From: CAADGY01 sp035714225
GTDB taxonomy: Bacteria > Acidobacteriota > Terriglobia > Bryobacterales > Bryobacteraceae
DNA length: 7,685 nt
Direction: 5' to 3'
NCBI GenBank assembly: GCA_035714225.1
Contig: DASTMK010000328.1
Span: 1-7,685 of the forward strand
Part shown: positions 5,684 to 7,685 of the stretch, one piece after another
How the letters are laid out: each line of letters opens with the position of its first letter
How positions within the stretch are numbered: the first letter of the stretch is position 1
The notes under the pieces: generated by a model
Told to the model about the DNA's origin: nothing
The model's database searches: none
Seen by the model: only the letters and a program-made list of their open reading frames with translations
Program-made: the position numbers and the translations under genes

Positions 5684-6172
5684 ATGTGTGATTTCTCGCT
5701 GCACGCAAATCCCAACCGACTCGCCAGAGAAGGGGAGCAGCTTGTGGTACACCGTTTCCCAACGCATTCGATGGGCCTGGCCTCGCCTGCCGAGGTCGAT
5801 ACCGTCGAGCAGGAGCACATCTTTCCAAGGTCCTGGTCCTGGCGTGGAATTAAGGAGTGGTTCAAGGCACAGGGCGCTCCGGCGTGCAAAGTGACCGCGG
5901 TTTGCATCCCGCCGGGTGCGCGCCTGATGGTCCACGACATTCCGGAGAACATTCAACAGGAATTCGGCGTGCGGCCGACGGAAGAGGTGGTTTTTGTCGA
6001 ACTGACAAGCGAGGCCTTCACCTACCGGGACGGCGTACGCTTCGGCAACGGCCGGCAGGTACTGCTGCAACGTTTCCGCGCCGGACAACGAGTGCAGGTG
6101 CTGCGGCTGGGTTCATCGGAAGATACCCCGCGGCCCGAGGAAACGATCGAGCCGGCCTGGACCAGACGCTGA
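5684..6172 (+). CDS. Conserved small protein of unknown function, MCDFSL N-terminus
   Basis: A 162-residue soluble protein with no signal peptide or membrane segment. I recall uncharacterised bacterial proteins that begin MCDYSL and share the later phrase VVHRFPTHSMGLAS (21-34), so I treat it as a conserved family, but I cannot name a function. Cys2 follows the initiator Met; methionine aminopeptidase normally removes Met before Cys, which would leave a free N-terminal cysteine. Cys68 and Cys74 flank a short strand (ACKVTAVC). The middle and C-terminal parts (PPGARLMVHD, YRDGVRFGNGR, LLQRFRAGQRVQVL) alternate hydrophobic and polar residues with Gly turns, suggesting a mostly beta fold. The tail after about 143 is charged and probably disordered. 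It is transcribed divergently from trpC and has an excellent ribosome binding site. No active site can be assigned with confidence. Confidence 0.85.
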   Translation: MCDFSLHANPNRLAREGEQLVVHRFPTHSMGLASPAEVDTVEQEHIFPRSWSWRGIKEWFKAQGAPACKVTAVCIPPGARLMVHDIPENIQQEFGVRPTEEVVFVELTSEAFTYRDGVRFGNGRQVLLQRFRAGQRVQVLRLGSSEDTPRPEETIEPAWTRR

Positions 6173-6294
6173 CAGCGCGTGTGGTTCATTCCCTTCCCGG
6201 GGCTCGCTGGACGCCCGATGTTACGGTCCGGCCGCGTTAGCAGTAGAGAGGGTTCGACGGTGATATGCTGGGTCCTTTCAGCAAAGGAGGATCT
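6173..6294 (+). other. Intergenic spacer before the TIM-barrel gene
   Basis: These 122 bp hold no gene that I can support. TATGCT at 6264-6269, preceded closely by TG at 6261-6262, is a possible extended -10 for the next gene and would put the transcript start near 6276, downstream of the ATG at 6265. No matching -35 is evident and no terminator hairpin for the upstream gene is obvious. Confidence 0.3.
6283..6290 (+). promoter_or_regulatory. Ribosome binding site that favours the GTG start at 6295
   Basis: AAAGGAGG is a near-perfect Shine-Dalgarno sequence ending four bases before GTG at 6295. The upstream in-frame ATG at 6265 has no comparable site and would place this AAAGGAGG within the coding region. 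The GTG start also puts the twin-arginine motif at residues 4-5, as expected of a Tat signal. Confidence 0.7.
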
Positions 6295-7134
6295 GTGTAT
6301 ACCCGCCGCCAGTTCACTACGATCGCCTTAGCCACCATCCCTGTTTCCGCGGCAGCGAAGCCCGGCTCCACGGGTGTCATGATTGGAGCCCAGACCTACA
6401 GCTTCCGGGACCGTAGCCTTTCCGGCGCTATCGAAGGGATGAAGGAAACGGGCCTCGGCTATGCGGAAGTGTGGTCCGGCCACATCGAACCCAAAGATCT
6501 CTCCCGTGAGGAATTGCGCAAATGGCGGACCACCGTTTCCATGGGCGAGTTCAAGAAGGTGCGCCGGCAGTTTGAAGCCGCCGGTATTCAACTCTACGCC
6601 TACAACTACAGCTTCCGCGACGACTTTTCAGATGAGGAGATCGCGCGCGGATTCGAGATGGCGAGAGCTTTGGGAGCGAAGTGCCTTACCGCTTCGGCCA
6701 ACGTGAGCACCGCCAGGCGAGTGGACCCGTTTGCGAACAAGGCGAAGATCGTGGTCGGCATGCACAACCACTCGCGGATCCGCCCGAACGAATTCGCCCG
6801 CCCCGAGGATTTCTTCGATGCAATGAAAGGCATGTCGCGCTACATCGGTATCAATTTAGATATCGGACATTTCTGGGGCGCCGGTTACGACCCGGTATCG
6901 TTCCTGAAGGAGCATCACTCGAGAATCGTCACCCTGCACGTAAAAGACAAGAAGCGGGAGGGCGACGTGAATATGCCCTTCGGCCAGGGCGACACCCCCA
7001 TCTGCGACGTGCTCCGTGTGTTGCGGGACCAGAAACTCCGCATCCCGGCAATGATCGAGTACGAATATAAAGGAAGCGACGCAGTAGAAGAGGTCAAAAA
7101 AAGTTTCGATTTCATGAAGCGCTGCATCGCGTAA
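6295..7134 (+). CDS. Tat-exported sugar isomerase/epimerase-like TIM-barrel protein
   Basis: The 279 residues from the GTG start belong to the xylose isomerase-like / AP endonuclease 2 TIM-barrel superfamily, usually annotated as sugar phosphate isomerase/epimerase. Residues 3-21 form a twin-arginine signal: TRRQF, then a hydrophobic stretch ending in SAAA, so a folded, metal-loaded enzyme in the periplasm is likely. The barrel opens with IGAQTYSFRD (30-39). Probable metal and active-site residues are His157 and His159 (GMHNHS), Asp189 and His192 (NLDIGHFWG), His215 and Asp218 (LHVKDKK), and Glu255 or Glu257 (IEYEYKG). By eye, the position of the catalytic metal-binding Glu of tagatose/psicose 3-epimerases is occupied by His157. 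Substrate is unknown; a phosphorylated sugar is unlikely in the periplasm. It precedes a TonB-dependent receptor-like gene. The alternative start at 6265 would add ten residues. Function beyond the superfamily is not resolved. Confidence 0.88.
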   Translation: MYTRRQFTTIALATIPVSAAAKPGSTGVMIGAQTYSFRDRSLSGAIEGMKETGLGYAEVWSGHIEPKDLSREELRKWRTTVSMGEFKKVRRQFEAAGIQLYAYNYSFRDDFSDEEIARGFEMARALGAKCLTASANVSTARRVDPFANKAKIVVGMHNHSRIRPNEFARPEDFFDAMKGMSRYIGINLDIGHFWGAGYDPVSFLKEHHSRIVTLHVKDKKREGDVNMPFGQGDTPICDVLRVLRDQKLRIPAMIEYEYKGSDAVEEVKKSFDFMKRCIA

Positions 7135-7259
7135 GAAAAATCCTGACACGCCCGAAAATCCTGATTGACTTCCCCCCATCGCCGTGATAGCGTCTTTTCC
7201 CATAACTCGTTGTTCTCGGTGTTTAGAAGCCAGACTGCTAGTTCTTGGGGAGGAAAGAA
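7135..7259 (+). promoter_or_regulatory. Intergenic region with direct repeat and candidate promoter of the receptor gene
   Basis: AAAATCCTGA occurs twice, at 7137-7146 and 7155-7164, an 18-bp period. The second copy abuts TTGACT (7165-7170), a 5/6 match to the -35 box, followed after 17 bp by TAGCGT (7188-7193), a weak -10. The transcript would have a leader of about 60 nt ending in GGGGAGGA (7247-7254), a strong ribosome binding site for the ATG at 7260. The repeats sit where an activator would bind. No terminator hairpin for the upstream gene is visible. The promoter is a reading of sequence only. Confidence 0.4.
7137..7164 (+). repeat. Two direct copies of AAAATCCTGA with 18-bp period
   Basis: The copies are identical over 10 bp and separated by CACGCCCG. 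They lie between the stop of the TIM-barrel gene and the candidate -35 box of the receptor gene, as a tandem activator site would. Chance duplication is possible. Confidence 0.55.
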
Positions 7260-7685
7260 ATGAATCGAGCCAGCCTCGTAGCTCTGCTTACAATTTTCAT
7301 GCTGGCGGTAGCGATGGCCGATATCGCGTCCGCACAGGTACTGTACGGTTCCGCGGTAGGAACCGTCGAAGATCAAACCGGCGCACTCGTATCGGGCGCC
7401 TCAGTCACGATGACGAATACGTCCACAGGTCTTGTCAGGGAGGATAAGACCGGGGCGAATGGGCGCTACAGCTTTACCAATCTCCTGCCGGGCCGGTACG
7501 ATGTCAAGGTAGTCGCGGCCGGATTTCGCACTTACACACAGACCAATGTCGAAATCACCATCAACACGGTTACGCGCGTGGACGTCAAACTCGAACTCGG
7601 ACAGGTAACTGAGCAGATTACCGTGGAAGCAAGCGCGGCTGCGTTGCAGACTGACAAGTCGGATGTGCGGTCGGAAATCACGAGC
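7260..7685 (+). CDS. TonB-dependent receptor-like outer membrane protein with carboxypeptidase-regulatory-like domain, 5' part only
   Basis: Only the first 142 residues are in the window; such proteins usually exceed 1,000 residues. Residues 1-25 are a Sec signal peptide (MNRASLVALL, a hydrophobic core, then a cleavage site after ASA before Gln26). Residues about 28-113 form a carboxypeptidase-regulatory-like (Ig/transthyretin-type) domain: GSAVGTVEDQTGALVSGASV, then TNTSTG, GANGRYSFTNLLPGRYDVKV and AAGFRTY. The sequence then passes into ITVEASAAALQTDKSDVRSEITS (120-142), the usual lead-in to the plug domain of Oar-like TonB-dependent receptors in Acidobacteriota. The plug and beta-barrel are beyond the window, so transport function is inferred from this lead-in. 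The ATG has an ideal GGAGG six bases upstream. The preceding gene encodes a probably exported sugar isomerase-like protein, so uptake of a sugar-containing compound is possible but unproven. Confidence 0.85.
   Translation, partial: MNRASLVALLTIFMLAVAMADIASAQVLYGSAVGTVEDQTGALVSGASVTMTNTSTGLVREDKTGANGRYSFTNLLPGRYDVKVVAAGFRTYTQTNVEITINTVTRVDVKLELGQVTEQITVEASAAALQTDKSDVRSEITS

Noticed and set aside
6265..6294. ATG at 6265 as the start of the TIM-barrel protein
   Set aside because: It lacks a ribosome binding site, may lie within a -10 element, and would bury AAAGGAGG within the coding sequence. It is not fully excluded because it is in frame.
7135..7259. An intrinsic terminator after the TIM-barrel gene
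   Set aside because: The only inverted pairing near the TCTTTTCC stretch is a 3-bp CGC/GCG match, too weak to support a terminator.
1..7685. A mobile element, defence system, CRISPR array or RNA gene
   Set aside because: All sizeable stretches are explained by housekeeping biosynthesis genes and three ordinary plus-strand genes; no transposase, integrase, repeat array, tRNA or rRNA sequence was seen.

Overview
This GC-rich window carries two blocks on opposite strands, separated by a divergent intergenic region of about 180 bp. The left block (1-5501, minus strand) is a seven-gene aromatic amino acid operon in transcription order trpC, trpF, trpB, trpA, an AroQ-type chorismate mutase, aroF (class I-beta DAHP synthase with an N-terminal regulatory domain) and tyrA, which runs off the left edge. 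The first five genes overlap head to tail (ATGA, GTGA, 26 bp, ATGA), which suggests strong translational coupling. The last two junctions are not overlapping, and each is preceded by an RNA hairpin at the end of the upstream gene.

Together these genes supply the first committed step of the shikimate pathway (AroF), the conversion of chorismate to prephenate (chorismate mutase), the tyrosine branch (TyrA) and the last four steps of the tryptophan branch (TrpF, TrpC, TrpA, TrpB). The first tryptophan steps (trpE, trpG, trpD) and prephenate dehydratase are absent here. Because trpC is the first gene and is preceded by a divergent gene, trpEGD must lie elsewhere in the genome.

The right block (5684-7685, plus strand) holds three genes: a small uncharacterised protein beginning MCDFSL, a probably Tat-exported sugar isomerase/epimerase-like TIM-barrel protein with a GTG start, and the 5' end of a TonB-dependent receptor-like protein with a carboxypeptidase-regulatory-like domain, which runs off the right edge.

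The Tat-tagged TIM-barrel isomerase, the Oar-like receptor with its carboxypeptidase-regulatory N-terminal domain, the merged trp/aroF/tyrA operon and the high GC content are what I would expect of an Acidobacteriota genome, perhaps of the Bryobacterales/Solibacter type. This is inference from gene content and family resemblance, not from a phylogenetic marker.

I see no RNA gene, insertion sequence, CRISPR array or phage gene, and no convincing new defence or mobile system. The points most worth a second look are the MCDFSL protein with its probably exposed N-terminal cysteine, the long hairpin between the chorismate mutase and aroF, the palindrome at the trpC promoter, and the replaced catalytic glutamate in the exported TIM-barrel protein.
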